Positions 1-6,584 of a stretch of DNA of 9,038 nt are shown here, piece by piece. The position numbers were made by a program, and so were the translations under genes. Under the pieces are notes generated by a model. It was not told where the DNA came from. It did no database searches and saw nothing but the letters and a program-made list of their open reading frames with translations. The stretch's first letter is position 1. Every line of letters begins with the position of its first letter. The DNA comes from CAYSXS01 sp043817345 (GTDB lineage: Bacteria; Patescibacteriota; Patescibacteriia; UBA2196). Location of the stretch: the NCBI GenBank assembly GCA_043817345.1, contig JBDRGZ010000023.1:1-9038 (forward strand), read 5' to 3'.

Positions 1-46
1 TTTTTTTTAGATATTTTTAACATATTTATTTAGTATTTTAATCTTT

Positions 47-105
47 ACCCTGTTAAATAATTTTTTTTGCAAAAATTCCAGCTTTTTTGCTGGATTTAAC
101 AGGGT
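47..105. repeat. Imperfect-loop inverted repeat (12-bp stem) with nested hairpin
   Basis: Positions 47-58 (ACCCTGTTAAAT) are perfectly complementary to 94-105. A second hairpin, CCAGC 78-82 with GCTGG 89-93 around a T-rich loop, sits inside. The window opens with a T run, so this may be a structured 3' end of an upstream transcript or an upstream regulatory stem for the next gene. The same TACCCTGTT...ACAGGG core recurs as a hairpin at 3860-3882 within the candidate RNA. The pairing is visible directly; the role is unknown. Confidence 0.5.
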
Positions 106-113
106 GAATATTG

Positions 114-119
114 TATAAT
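114..119 (+). promoter_or_regulatory. Putative -10 element upstream of the DUF4012 gene
   Basis: A perfect TATAAT at 114-119 would start transcription near position 126 and give a leader of about 85 nt before the GTG at 212. No convincing -35 lies 16-18 bp upstream (TGGATT, inside the inverted repeat, is the nearest). The surroundings are extremely AT-rich, so a chance match is possible. Confidence 0.35.
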
Positions 120-146
120 TAAATAAATAATATGAAATAAATAATT

Positions 147-155
147 TGTGGATAA
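147..155 (-). promoter_or_regulatory. Perfect DnaA box (TTATCCACA on the minus strand)
   Basis: TGTGGATAA at 147-155 is the exact complement of the consensus 9-mer DnaA box. It lies in the AT-rich leader between the putative -10 and the start codon of the DUF4012 gene. There it could let DnaA modulate transcription, or be one box of a dispersed set. A second perfect copy is at 3479-3487. Binding is inferred from the motif only. Confidence 0.45.
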
Positions 156-211
156 GTTAAATAAATTAAAAATATATTTAAATAATACAAAAAAAGAAAA
201 AAATAACACCC

Positions 212-3200
212 GTGCAAGACGAAGATAACAATCAAGAAAAAAAAGGACGTGGAAGACCTAAGAAGATATTAACTCCAGAGGAGGTTTTAGCATTGAAAAA
301 TAAACCAAGTAGAGGACGGGGAAGACCTAAAAAAGTACTCACCCCAGAAGAGATTTTAGCATTGAAAAATAAGACATTTAGAGGTAGGGGAAGACCTAAA
401 AAAGAATTAACTGCAGAGGAACTAGAAGCGATAAAATTAAGTAAAGAGCGTGGTCGTGGAAGACCTCAAAAGAGATTAAGTCCACGCGAAGAATGGTTAA
501 TGAAATTTTCTCCAAAAAGAGAAAAGGGTAGACCTAAAAAAGATGAGATTTTAGAGGTTGCTTTACCTAGGATAATTTTTTTACAAAAAGAAGCTACTGT
601 TATTGAGCATGAAGTTAAAGAAAAAGTATTACCAAAACTTTCATGGCAAGAGTTTAAAGAGAAAATTAAATTACCTGATATATCAGAGGATTATGTTTTC
701 CCAATTATAGAAGAGGAAAAAGTTGCACCTGTGGTTAATAAGGGAATCCGTCGAGTAAAAGTTAGACAACCAGAAGCTCCTTCAGAGTATGTTTTAGATT
801 TAAGAAATGGGGGTCAAGTAAGAGAAATTGTAAATGAAGAAGTAGTAGATAGAAATTATGCTTGGGAAAAAACAGAATATACCCCAATGGAAGAATTAAA
901 TCAGAAAGATTTATCTCTTTTAAACTTTACTACACCAGACGATGTTGAAGATGATGTTATGGAATTTACTAAAGTAGAAAAGAGAAAGAACAGAAGGGCT
1001 GGGCGTAAAGTAAGTTTAATTTCTAGACAAGAACCGGTTATTCAAAAACCAGTTGTGATTAGGAAAGAAAAAGTAAAGGGAGTTAAAGTTTCTGGCGGAG
1101 TTATGGATAAATCATTAAATAGCTTTGGTAAATTTTTGTATTTTGTTTGGAAATCAATAGTAGCACCATTTAAATTCCTTGATTTTGTTGTTGATAGAAC
1201 ATTAAAAGGTATTTGGTGGGGTATTGTTCAGTTATTTAAGCTTCCTTTTAAGGTTGTTAAACTTAACTATATATATTTAAAAAGATTAGTTAGTAGTTTA
1301 GTAAACAAAGATAAAGTGCCGGTAAGAGTTTCAATTAAACCAATATTATCTTTTCTTGTAGTAGCTTTCATTATTGTAGTACCTTTTGCTGGTTACAACC
1401 TATATCAAAAAGCTAATAACATAAAAGGTAATGTTTTAGGTGTTTCAGCTGATGGAGTTAGCTATTTAAAAGATGCTGCTGACACAATTGCATCAAATGA
1501 TTTAGATAATGCTTGGCAAAAGTTTGAAATGGCTGAAAGTTCATTTCGTTTAGCACAAGATGAAGTAAATAGCTTAGGTGCTTTTAATACATGGATGATG
1601 AAATTAGTTCCTAAAGTGAATGATGGACAAAAGATATTAAGAGCAGGAGAATTAGCTGCAGTGGTTGGTAGAGAAGTAACAAATGCTCTAGGTGTGTTTA
1701 ATGGAAAAGAAACTTCTAATACAATAGATAAGATTTGCCAATCTTTACCAGGTGAAGGACAAAAGTGTTCCACTTTTGTTGAATTAGATTTAACTGATCG
1801 TTTAGGATATGTGAAAAATATTTTAGAACAACAAAAACCCAATATAGATGAGTTAGTAGATATTTTAGCAAGTATAGATATTGATTCTGTGCCAGCAGAA
1901 TATCAAGAGAATTTGATACAAGTTAAACAAAATATTGCAGGTTTAGAAAATATGACAAATGAGTTAAGTGGATTATTAGATTTCCTATTATCTTTCCTTG
2001 GTGCAGAAGAGCCAAAAAGATATTTAGTAATTTTTCAAAATACTAGAGAGGCTAGGGCTACAGGTGGTTTTATGGGTTCATTTGCTGTAGTAGATATTAA
2101 ACACGGCAATGTAGAAAAAATGGATATTCCTGGCGGAGGGCTATATGACCTCAAAGGATCAAATCAAGTTTTAGTTGAAGCTCCAAAACCTTTACAGATA
2201 ATGTCACCCGTTTGGCAGATATGGAATGCTAATTGGTATCCAGATTGGCCAACTTCAGCAGAAAAGATCATGTGGTTTTATGAAAACAATACGGGTGGAT
2301 CTAGTGTAGATGGTGTTATTGCCTTAAATCAAGATGTAGTAGCTAATCTTTTAGAACACACAGGACCTATTGAAATGGAAGAATATGAAAAGACATTATC
2401 TGCAGATAACTTTGTAGGAGAAGTACAAGCAGCTGTAGAATTTGAATATGACAAAGAAGAAAACAAGCCAAAACAAATAATTGCAGATTTAGCCCCAGAA
2501 CTATTACAAAGAATTATTAGCCTAGATCAAAAAACTTTCTTAAAAACATTTTTAATTTTAAATACTTCACTAGAACAAGAAAAAGTTCTTTTCTACTTTA
2601 ATGACGAAAAAATGCAATCACAGATAGAAAAATATGGATGGTCTGGAAAGATGAAAAAAATAAATGAAAATCAGGATTATTTAATGGTTGTTCATACAAA
2701 TATATCTGGTGGTAAAACAGAAGATGTAATTGAAAATGAAATAGATCATAAAGTAGAAGTAGGGGATGACGGTTCTTTATTAGCAACAGTTACTTTAAGA
2801 AGAACACACAATGGAGATATTACAAAAATTTTTGAGGCAGATAATAACGTGGATTATGTTAGGTTCTATGTTCCAGAAGGTTCCAAATTTGTTTCAGCCA
2901 AAGGTTTTAATTTTAATCCAAGTTATCTATTCAAATACGCAGCTAGTGAATATGAGAATTTAAGTAAAGATGAAACAGTAGCAGAAACAGAAGCAAATAC
3001 ATATATTGATGAAAGTTCAAGAACACGTATTGGGATAGATTCAAATAGAACAGTATATGGTAATTGGATACAAGTTGCTCCAGGGCAAGAGGTTGTTGCA
3101 GAAATTAAATATGTTCTACCATTTAAATTTGAAGTAAATGATGAATCTAGTAATTTTAAAAAGTGGATTTCATCTCTATTTTCAAAAGATAAGCAATATA

Positions 3201-3385
3201 AATATAGTATGATAGTAGAAAAACATCCTGGTATGGATACAGTAGATTTTTCTAGCCAATTAGTTGTTCCTGAAGATTGGGATGTTAAAAAAGTAATTAA
3301 AAGTAGTAATATATCACAAGATAAAAATATATTTAATTCATCTTTACTTACTGATGGATATTATGGTGTTATCTTAGAAGATTAA
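212..3385 (+). CDS. DUF4012-domain membrane protein with five N-terminal AT-hook repeats
   Basis: A 1057-residue protein of unknown function. Five GRP-centred AT-hook motifs (GRGRPKK type; GRP at residues 14, 37, 60, 83 and 106) repeat every 23 residues and are joined by LTPEE-type acidic helices. A charged linker follows to about 297, then an amphipathic aromatic-rich stretch (303-358), one clear membrane segment (378-395), a helical region, and the DUF4012 domain from about residue 604 (YLVIFQNTREARATGGFMGS). C509 and C519 are the only cysteines seen and lie in the presumed outer part. The many positive charges before the membrane segment put the N-terminus in the cytoplasm and DUF4012 outside. 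The GTG at 212 is used because a stop at 179-181 precedes it in frame and no ATG intervenes; there is no Shine-Dalgarno. DUF4012 proteins are common in Patescibacteria, but the AT-hook front is unusual and suggests contact with DNA. Family confident, role unknown. Confidence 0.88.
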   Translation: MQDEDNNQEKKGRGRPKKILTPEEVLALKNKPSRGRGRPKKVLTPEEILALKNKTFRGRGRPKKELTAEELEAIKLSKERGRGRPQKRLSPREEWLMKFSPKREKGRPKKDEILEVALPRIIFLQKEATVIEHEVKEKVLPKLSWQEFKEKIKLPDISEDYVFPIIEEEKVAPVVNKGIRRVKVRQPEAPSEYVLDLRNGGQVREIVNEEVVDRNYAWEKTEYTPMEELNQKDLSLLNFTTPDDVEDDVMEFTKVEKRKNRRAGRKVSLISRQEPVIQKPVVIRKEKVKGVKVSGGVMDKSLNSFGKFLYFVWKSIVAPFKFLDFVVDRTLKGIWWGIVQLFKLPFKVVKLNYIYLKRLVSSLVNKDKVPVRVSIKPILSFLVVAFIIVVPFAGYNLYQKANNIKGNVLGVSADGVSYLKDAADTIASNDLDNAWQKFEMAESSFRLAQDEVNSLGAFNTWMMKLVPKVNDGQKILRAGELAAVVGREVTNALGVFNGKETSNTIDKICQSLPGEGQKCSTFVELDLTDRLGYVKNILEQQKPNIDELVDILASIDIDSVPAEYQENLIQVKQNIAGLENMTNELSGLLDFLLSFLGAEEPKRYLVIFQNTREARATGGFMGSFAVVDIKHGNVEKMDIPGGGLYDLKGSNQVLVEAPKPLQIMSPVWQIWNANWYPDWPTSAEKIMWFYENNTGGSSVDGVIALNQDVVANLLEHTGPIEMEEYEKTLSADNFVGEVQAAVEFEYDKEENKPKQIIADLAPELLQRIISLDQKTFLKTFLILNTSLEQEKVLFYFNDEKMQSQIEKYGWSGKMKKINENQDYLMVVHTNISGGKTEDVIENEIDHKVEVGDDGSLLATVTLRRTHNGDITKIFEADNNVDYVRFYVPEGSKFVSAKGFNFNPSYLFKYAASEYENLSKDETVAETEANTYIDESSRTRIGIDSNRTVYGNWIQVAPGQEVVAEIKYVLPFKFEVNDESSNFKKWISSLFSKDKQYKYSMIVEKHPGMDTVDFSSQLVVPEDWDVKKVIKSSNISQDKNIFNSSLLTDGYYGVILED
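245..541 (+). repeat. 69-bp tandem coding repeat encoding AT-hook units
   Basis: Five units begin at 245, 314, 383, 452 and 521, each 69 bp (23 codons) apart. Every unit starts with a GRGRPKK-like motif (the fourth is GRGRPQK; the fifth keeps only KGRPKK). The first three share a linker of the form LTPEEVLALKNK or LTAEELEAIK. The later units are more diverged, as expected after tandem duplication with decay toward the 3' side. The repeat lies inside the DUF4012 gene and keeps its frame. Confidence 0.9.
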
Positions 3386-3458
3386 TATTAGTACATTTTT
3401 CCTCCAAGTTGACTTTGTTCCAGACCAGAGTTTTTTATTTCTCTGTATTTTCTCTAAT

Positions 3459-3478
3459 ATTAGCTAAATTTAGCTAAT
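3459..3478. promoter_or_regulatory. 20-bp perfect palindrome, operator candidate
   Basis: Positions 3459-3478 are a perfect 20-bp palindrome centred on TTAGCTAAATTTAGCTAA. It abuts a perfect DnaA box (3479-3487) and ends 15 bp upstream of the TTGACA at 3494. A dimeric regulator site for the downstream RNA promoter is the natural reading, but AT-rich DNA produces some palindromes by chance. No regulator is identifiable from the window. Confidence 0.4.
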
Positions 3479-3487
3479 TGTGGATAA
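3479..3487 (-). promoter_or_regulatory. Second perfect DnaA box
   Basis: TGTGGATAA (complement TTATCCACA) sits between the 20-bp palindrome and the -35 element of the RNA promoter. It is identical to the box at 147-155. The placement immediately upstream of the -35 fits a transcription-factor role for DnaA better than an origin, since no other origin features are present. Confidence 0.45.
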
Positions 3488-3493
3488 ATATAC

Positions 3494-3522
3494 TTGACAA
3501 ATATTTATATCTATGTTATATT
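3494..3522 (+). promoter_or_regulatory. Strong sigma-70-type promoter with extended -10
   Basis: A perfect TTGACA (3494-3499), a 17-bp spacer and TATATT (3517-3522), preceded by TG at the extended -10 position (TGTTATATT). This is the best promoter in the window. Transcription should begin around 3527-3530. No open reading frame of credible length follows, so it appears to drive the structured RNA that ends at the terminator at 4388-4411. Confidence 0.75.
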
Positions 3523-3603
3523 GTGTATGTAAACAAAAAGAGAGATTTTAACAATTTAATAATAAACATTTTTTGAGAAGAGAAAATGATTTTTAATAAA
3601 AAC

Positions 3604-3640
3604 AAGCAACTATTTGATTTTCTTTTTTTGTTGCTTTTTT
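3604..3640 (+). terminator. Weak terminator-like hairpin early in the RNA (possible attenuator)
   Basis: AAGCAAC (3604-3610) pairs with GTTGCTT (3630-3636), followed by a T run to 3640. It lies about 110 nt after the predicted transcription start. The stem is AT-rich with a 19-nt loop, so it would be inefficient. An alternative outer pairing (about 3543-3554 with 3638-3652) could compete with it. It may instead simply be part of the RNA fold. Confidence 0.25.
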
Positions 3641-4387
3641 GTTGTAAAAATCTTTAATTCTTAGATAAGCTGGCTCGTTTGGGCGGTTCCCCGTGAATTT
3701 AGCTTAAACAGCCAACTTTTCTAAGAGTTAAATTAAAAAGTTCTTTACAACTCGGTGTACAATGCCAGATACATATTAGACTCCATTAGGCCCTAAGTTT
3801 CTAAATTAAATTTAGAGATTTAGAAAAAGAGTACATTACAATCAAATATATATTTTTTACCCTGTTGTGAAACTTTACAGGGCTCACAAAAATGAGGATT
3901 AGTATCCTGACTTGTTCAGGAAAAATGGTTTTGAAGAGGATGTATCTGGCGTAAGCTCGATTATTCCTCATGATAAGTCGTTCGTTAACTCGTTCTATTT
4001 TATAGAAAAAGGTTAACATTTTTAAACCATGCTCAGCTCTTATTTATTAAAATATTTTTTTAGCAAGAGCGTTTGTAGCCATGGCTGGTGTGACTTCTCT
4101 AGACACACCAAATCGGTTGCTTTTTTAAGGCAGCTACGCTAATCCTCAGTTTTGTGAGAGAGATAAAATGTTATATAATGAAAGAAGAGAACTTTTCTCA
4201 ATTTCAAGGTGTAAGGCTGAAGCGAGTTTAAGGTTAAAGCTAGATCACTGATAATCTTGTTCCGAGTTCTCGGAACGAGTGTCATATCTAGCAGAAAACA
4301 AAATCTCTCTTCTCTTCACATTTTAATCTTAGACTTTGGAATCCATAAGGATTTAGAAACCTTACACCTTAAAGTTGAGAAAATAGG

Positions 4388-4411
4388 AAACCCGATTTAG
4401 TCGGGTTTTTT
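4388..4411 (+). terminator. Rho-independent terminator of the structured RNA
   Basis: AAACCCGA (4388-4395) and TCGGGTTT (4401-4408) form an 8-bp GC-cored stem with a TTTAG loop, running into six T residues (4406-4411). The T run is on the plus-strand 3' side only, which sets the direction. It immediately follows the closing helix of domain C (ends 4381). Confidence 0.85.
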
Positions 4412-4437
4412 GATTTGTTTTGAGGTATATTTTTTAT

Positions 4438-4526
4438 TGTCATCCTGTCCCGAGTGCTCGGGATCAGGATAAGACAAACTTATTCTAATCAGATCATTTA
4501 ATCCCGAAATAAATTCGGGATGACAG
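4438..4526. repeat. Palindromic repeat, GTCATCC/GGATGAC family, copy 1
   Basis: Outer arms TGTCATCC (4438-4445) and GGATGACA (4518-4525) are inverted. The left half folds as CCCGAG/CTCGGG with flanking TCCTG/CAGGA. The right half is an 8-bp hairpin, ATCCCGAA 4501-4508 with TTCGGGAT 4514-4521. It fills the gap between the RNA terminator and the lepA promoter and is richer in GC than its surroundings. It shares arms with the copies at 6585-6668 and 6806-6820. No transposase is encoded, so it is presumably mobilised in trans or a relic. Confidence 0.7.
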
Positions 4527-4545
4527 GAAGAGAACGAACAAACAG

Positions 4546-4574
4546 TTGATTTTTTGTATATTTTTTTATATAAT
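4546..4574 (+). promoter_or_regulatory. lepA promoter placing transcription start at the ATG
   Basis: TTGATT (4546-4551), a 17-bp spacer and a perfect TATAAT (4569-4574). The expected start lies 6-8 bases past the -10, at or next to the A of the ATG at 4581. This predicts a leaderless lepA mRNA and rules against any start codon further upstream, since that would overlap the promoter. Confidence 0.6.
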
Positions 4575-4580
4575 TCATTT

Positions 4581-6539
4581 ATGAATAATATACGAAATTT
4601 CTGTATAATCGCACACATTGATCATGGAAAATCGACCCTAGCGGATCGTTTTTTGGAATTGACTAAAACTGTAGATAAAAGAAAAATGAAAGAGCAAGTA
4701 TTGGATCAAATGGAATTAGAAAGGGAAAGAGGAATTACTATTAAACTTCAGCCAGTTAGAATGGATTATGATGGATATATTTTAAATTTAATAGATACTC
4801 CTGGTCATGTAGATTTTAGTTATGAAGTTTCCCGTTCTTTAGCTGCTGTTGAGGGTGCTATTTTGTTAGTTGATGCTACACAAGGAATTCAAGCTCAAAC
4901 TTTAGCTAATTATAATTTAGCTGTTGATCAGGGCTTGAAGATTATCCCTGTGCTTAACAAGATTGATTTACCTGGATCTAGGGTTGAAGAAACAGAGAAA
5001 GAAGTTAGAGAATTGTTGGTAGATGATGAGATTGAAATTTTAAAAGTTTCTGCTAAAACAGGACAAGGTGCTGATGAAGTTTTAAAATCTGTTGTTAAAA
5101 ATGTTCCTAGTCCTACAGGTCCTTCATCCTCGACAAGCTCGAATTCAGGACGAGCTCCTGTCCTACAGGCACTCGTTTTTGATTCTGTATATGATGACTA
5201 TAGGGGAGTTGTTTCATATGTGCGTGTTGTAAATGGACGAGTCAAAAAAGGAGATAAAATATTTTTAGTTGGTACTAAAAAACAAAGTGAAGTTTTGGAA
5301 GTTGGATATTTTAAACCAAATTTAGTTAAATCAGATTCTTTAGAAGCTGGAGAAATTGGATATATTGTAACTGGGTTTAAAGATTTATCTTCTTGTAGAG
5401 TAGGTGATACAGTTATACATGTAGAAGATAAAACTCAAAGTGCTAAGTTAAAACTACCAGGGTATAAAGAAATGAAACCAATGGTTTTTGCAGGGATATT
5501 TTGTAAAGAAGGAGTAGATTTTAAAGATTTACGCGAAGGTTTGGAAAAGATTGGATTAACTGATGCTTCTTTGTCTTTTGAACCTGAAAATTCTCCTGCT
5601 TTAGGTCCTGGGTTTAGGTGTGGCTTTCTAGGCCTATTACATTTAGAAATTATTCAAGAAAGACTACATCGTGAGTTTGATTTAGATTTGATGGTTACAA
5701 TACCTAGCGTAGCTTACAAAGTCTTTTATCCTCCTTCGCACAAAACAGGCAAAATGCTTCGGCGGATAAACTCTAGTGTTTATGAAGTAGACAAAAATAA
5801 TAATAAAGAACTTGTCCGCCATAGCGATAAAGGGTTGTTAGAGAGCGAAGGCGGATCAAGTTCAATTATTCATTCCCCACAAGAATTACCTAATCAAAAT
5901 ATGATTGAAAAAATTGATGAACCATGGGTGAAAATTGATGTGATTACACCACAAACATATCTAGGTAATATTATGGAGTTGATTAATGAAAAGAGAGGAA
6001 TATATTTAAATACAGAATATTTATCTGAGACTAGGGTAGTTTTGCATTATGAATTACCTTTATTTTCGTTATTAACCGATTTTTATGATAAAATTAAGAG
6101 TGTATCCTCTGGTTATGCTTCTTTGAATTACAAATTAATTGGTTACAGGGAATGTAATGTTGAAAGGTTAGATATATTAGTAGCTGAAGATTTAGTAGAT
6201 TCTCTAGCTATGATTACTTATAAAGATGAGTCATATAGAGTAGGTAGAAAAATTGTGGATGCTTTAAAAGAAACATTGCCTAAACAAATGTTTGAGATTA
6301 AGATCCAAGCTGTGCTTGGATTTCAAGATACAGGTAAGAATAAAGGGGGTAAAATTATTGCTTCATCAAGAATAGCTCCATATCGTAAAGATGTTACAGC
6401 TAAATTGTATGGTGGTGATGTAACCAGAAAGAATAAATTACTTGAAAAACAGAAAAAAGGTAAAAAGAAAATGAAAGCTATGGGTAGAGGTAAAGTAGAT
6501 ATTCCTTCAGAAGCATATGTGGCTGTTTTAAAAAGGTAG
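4581..6539 (+). CDS. lepA: Elongation factor 4 (LepA), ribosome-associated GTPase
   Basis: EF-4 is a ribosome-bound translational GTPase implicated in back-translocation and initiation or assembly quality. The 652-residue product has G1 AHIDHGKST (residues 11-19), G2 RGITIK (50-55), G3 DTPGH (72-76), G4 NKID (126-129) and G5 SAK (157-159). The FRCGFLGLLHLEIIQERL block (345-362) follows, and the LepA-specific C-terminal domain with LYGGDVTRKNKLLEKQKKGK lies in about 589-638. EF-4 is normally about 600 residues. The excess is an insertion at about 181-192 between the G domain and domain II, one of about 40 residues at about 382-428, and a short one near 585. ATG 4581 is chosen because it directly precedes the NIRNFCIIAHIDHGK start and sits at the predicted transcription start; an earlier in-frame ATG at 4554 lies inside the promoter. 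There is no Shine-Dalgarno. Confidence 0.97.
   Translation: MNNIRNFCIIAHIDHGKSTLADRFLELTKTVDKRKMKEQVLDQMELERERGITIKLQPVRMDYDGYILNLIDTPGHVDFSYEVSRSLAAVEGAILLVDATQGIQAQTLANYNLAVDQGLKIIPVLNKIDLPGSRVEETEKEVRELLVDDEIEILKVSAKTGQGADEVLKSVVKNVPSPTGPSSSTSSNSGRAPVLQALVFDSVYDDYRGVVSYVRVVNGRVKKGDKIFLVGTKKQSEVLEVGYFKPNLVKSDSLEAGEIGYIVTGFKDLSSCRVGDTVIHVEDKTQSAKLKLPGYKEMKPMVFAGIFCKEGVDFKDLREGLEKIGLTDASLSFEPENSPALGPGFRCGFLGLLHLEIIQERLHREFDLDLMVTIPSVAYKVFYPPSHKTGKMLRRINSSVYEVDKNNNKELVRHSDKGLLESEGGSSSIIHSPQELPNQNMIEKIDEPWVKIDVITPQTYLGNIMELINEKRGIYLNTEYLSETRVVLHYELPLFSLLTDFYDKIKSVSSGYASLNYKLIGYRECNVERLDILVAEDLVDSLAMITYKDESYRVGRKIVDALKETLPKQMFEIKIQAVLGFQDTGKNKGGKIIASSRIAPYRKDVTAKLYGGDVTRKNKLLEKQKKGKKKMKAMGRGKVDIPSEAYVAVLKR
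5111..5169. repeat. Palindrome-rich insert in lepA flanked by 9-bp direct repeats
   Basis: TCCTACAGG occurs at 5111-5119 and again at 5161-5169, bracketing 41 bp that contain CATCCTCGACAAGCTCGA-like palindromic sequence, GC-richer than the gene around it. It encodes a Ser-rich linker (about residues 181-192) where E. coli LepA has only four residues. The two direct copies resemble a target-site duplication, but the 50-bp period is not a multiple of three, so a simple clean insertion would have needed a compensating change. Confidence 0.5.
5808..5863. repeat. Translated palindromic repeat inside lepA
   Basis: GAACTTGTCCGCC (5808-5820) is inverted at 5850-5863 (GGCGGATCAAGTTC, one bulged base). 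A further GGCGGA at 5761-5766 can also pair with TCCGCC 5815-5820. The sequence lies within the extra 40 or so residues of this LepA (382-428) and is read through in frame. From memory, the TCCGCC...GGCGGA arm type is widespread in Parcubacteria-like genomes; that statement was not checked. Confidence 0.6.
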
Positions 6540-6584
6540 AGTTCAACCCATCAAATAATTTATTTTTATCATCTTAATGTTATA

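Larger units (their letters stand above)
3529..4411 (+). ncRNA. Candidate large structured noncoding RNA (about 880 nt), family unknown
   Basis: It is bounded by a near-consensus promoter and an intrinsic terminator, and neither strand holds a credible protein frame. Three domains are visible. Domain A is a 12-bp stem 3653-3664/3721-3732. Domain B is a long-range helix of 9 bp plus 10 bp with one mismatch (3883-3891/4150-4158 and 3893-3902/4139-4148). It encloses hairpins 3905-3910/3916-3921, 3936-3940/3965-3969, 3984-3989/4012-4017, 4036-4041/4065-4070 and 4086-4092/4104-4110, plus the stem 4075-4079/4133-4137. Domain C is a near-continuous 22-bp helix 4195-4216/4360-4381 enclosing 4239-4245/4286-4292, 4256-4266/4269-4279 and 4340-4344/4349-4353. 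Between A and B lie hairpins 3798-3806/3818-3826 and 3860-3865/3877-3882. I do not recognise RNase P, tmRNA, SRP, 6S, or group I/II intron signatures. Function unknown. Confidence 0.6.

Noticed and set aside
1..211. Replication origin, because of AT-richness and a DnaA box
   Set aside because: There is only one box, and no dnaA, dnaN or box cluster nearby; a regulatory role is the more modest reading.
1462..1842. Open frame of 126 codons on the minus strand
   Set aside because: It lies wholly antisense to the DUF4012 gene, has no domain signature or promoter, and reads as a shadow of the other strand's codon bias.
212..3385. Alternative genetic code with UGA as glycine
   Set aside because: All long genes are free of in-frame TGA, use GGN codons for glycine and end in TAA or TAG.
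3801..4019. 72-codon minus-strand frame within the noncoding stretch
   Set aside because: It is composed of the hairpin arms of the candidate RNA, with no ribosome-binding site and no protein-like pattern.
3529..4411. RNase P RNA, tmRNA, SRP RNA, 6S RNA, or a self-splicing intron
   Set aside because: I looked for the RNase P P4 motifs, the tmRNA tRNA-like ends and tag ending, the SRP GGAAG/AGCAG loop, and group II domain V or group I core motifs. None was found, although a strongly diverged member cannot be excluded by eye.
4554..4580. Upstream ATG as the lepA start
   Set aside because: It overlaps the spacer and TATAAT of the promoter and would add nine residues not seen in the family before NIRNFCIIAHIDHGK.
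4397..4618. 73-codon minus-strand frame before lepA
   Set aside because: It runs through the RNA terminator, the palindromic repeat, the lepA promoter and the lepA start; its peptide is translated repeat sequence.
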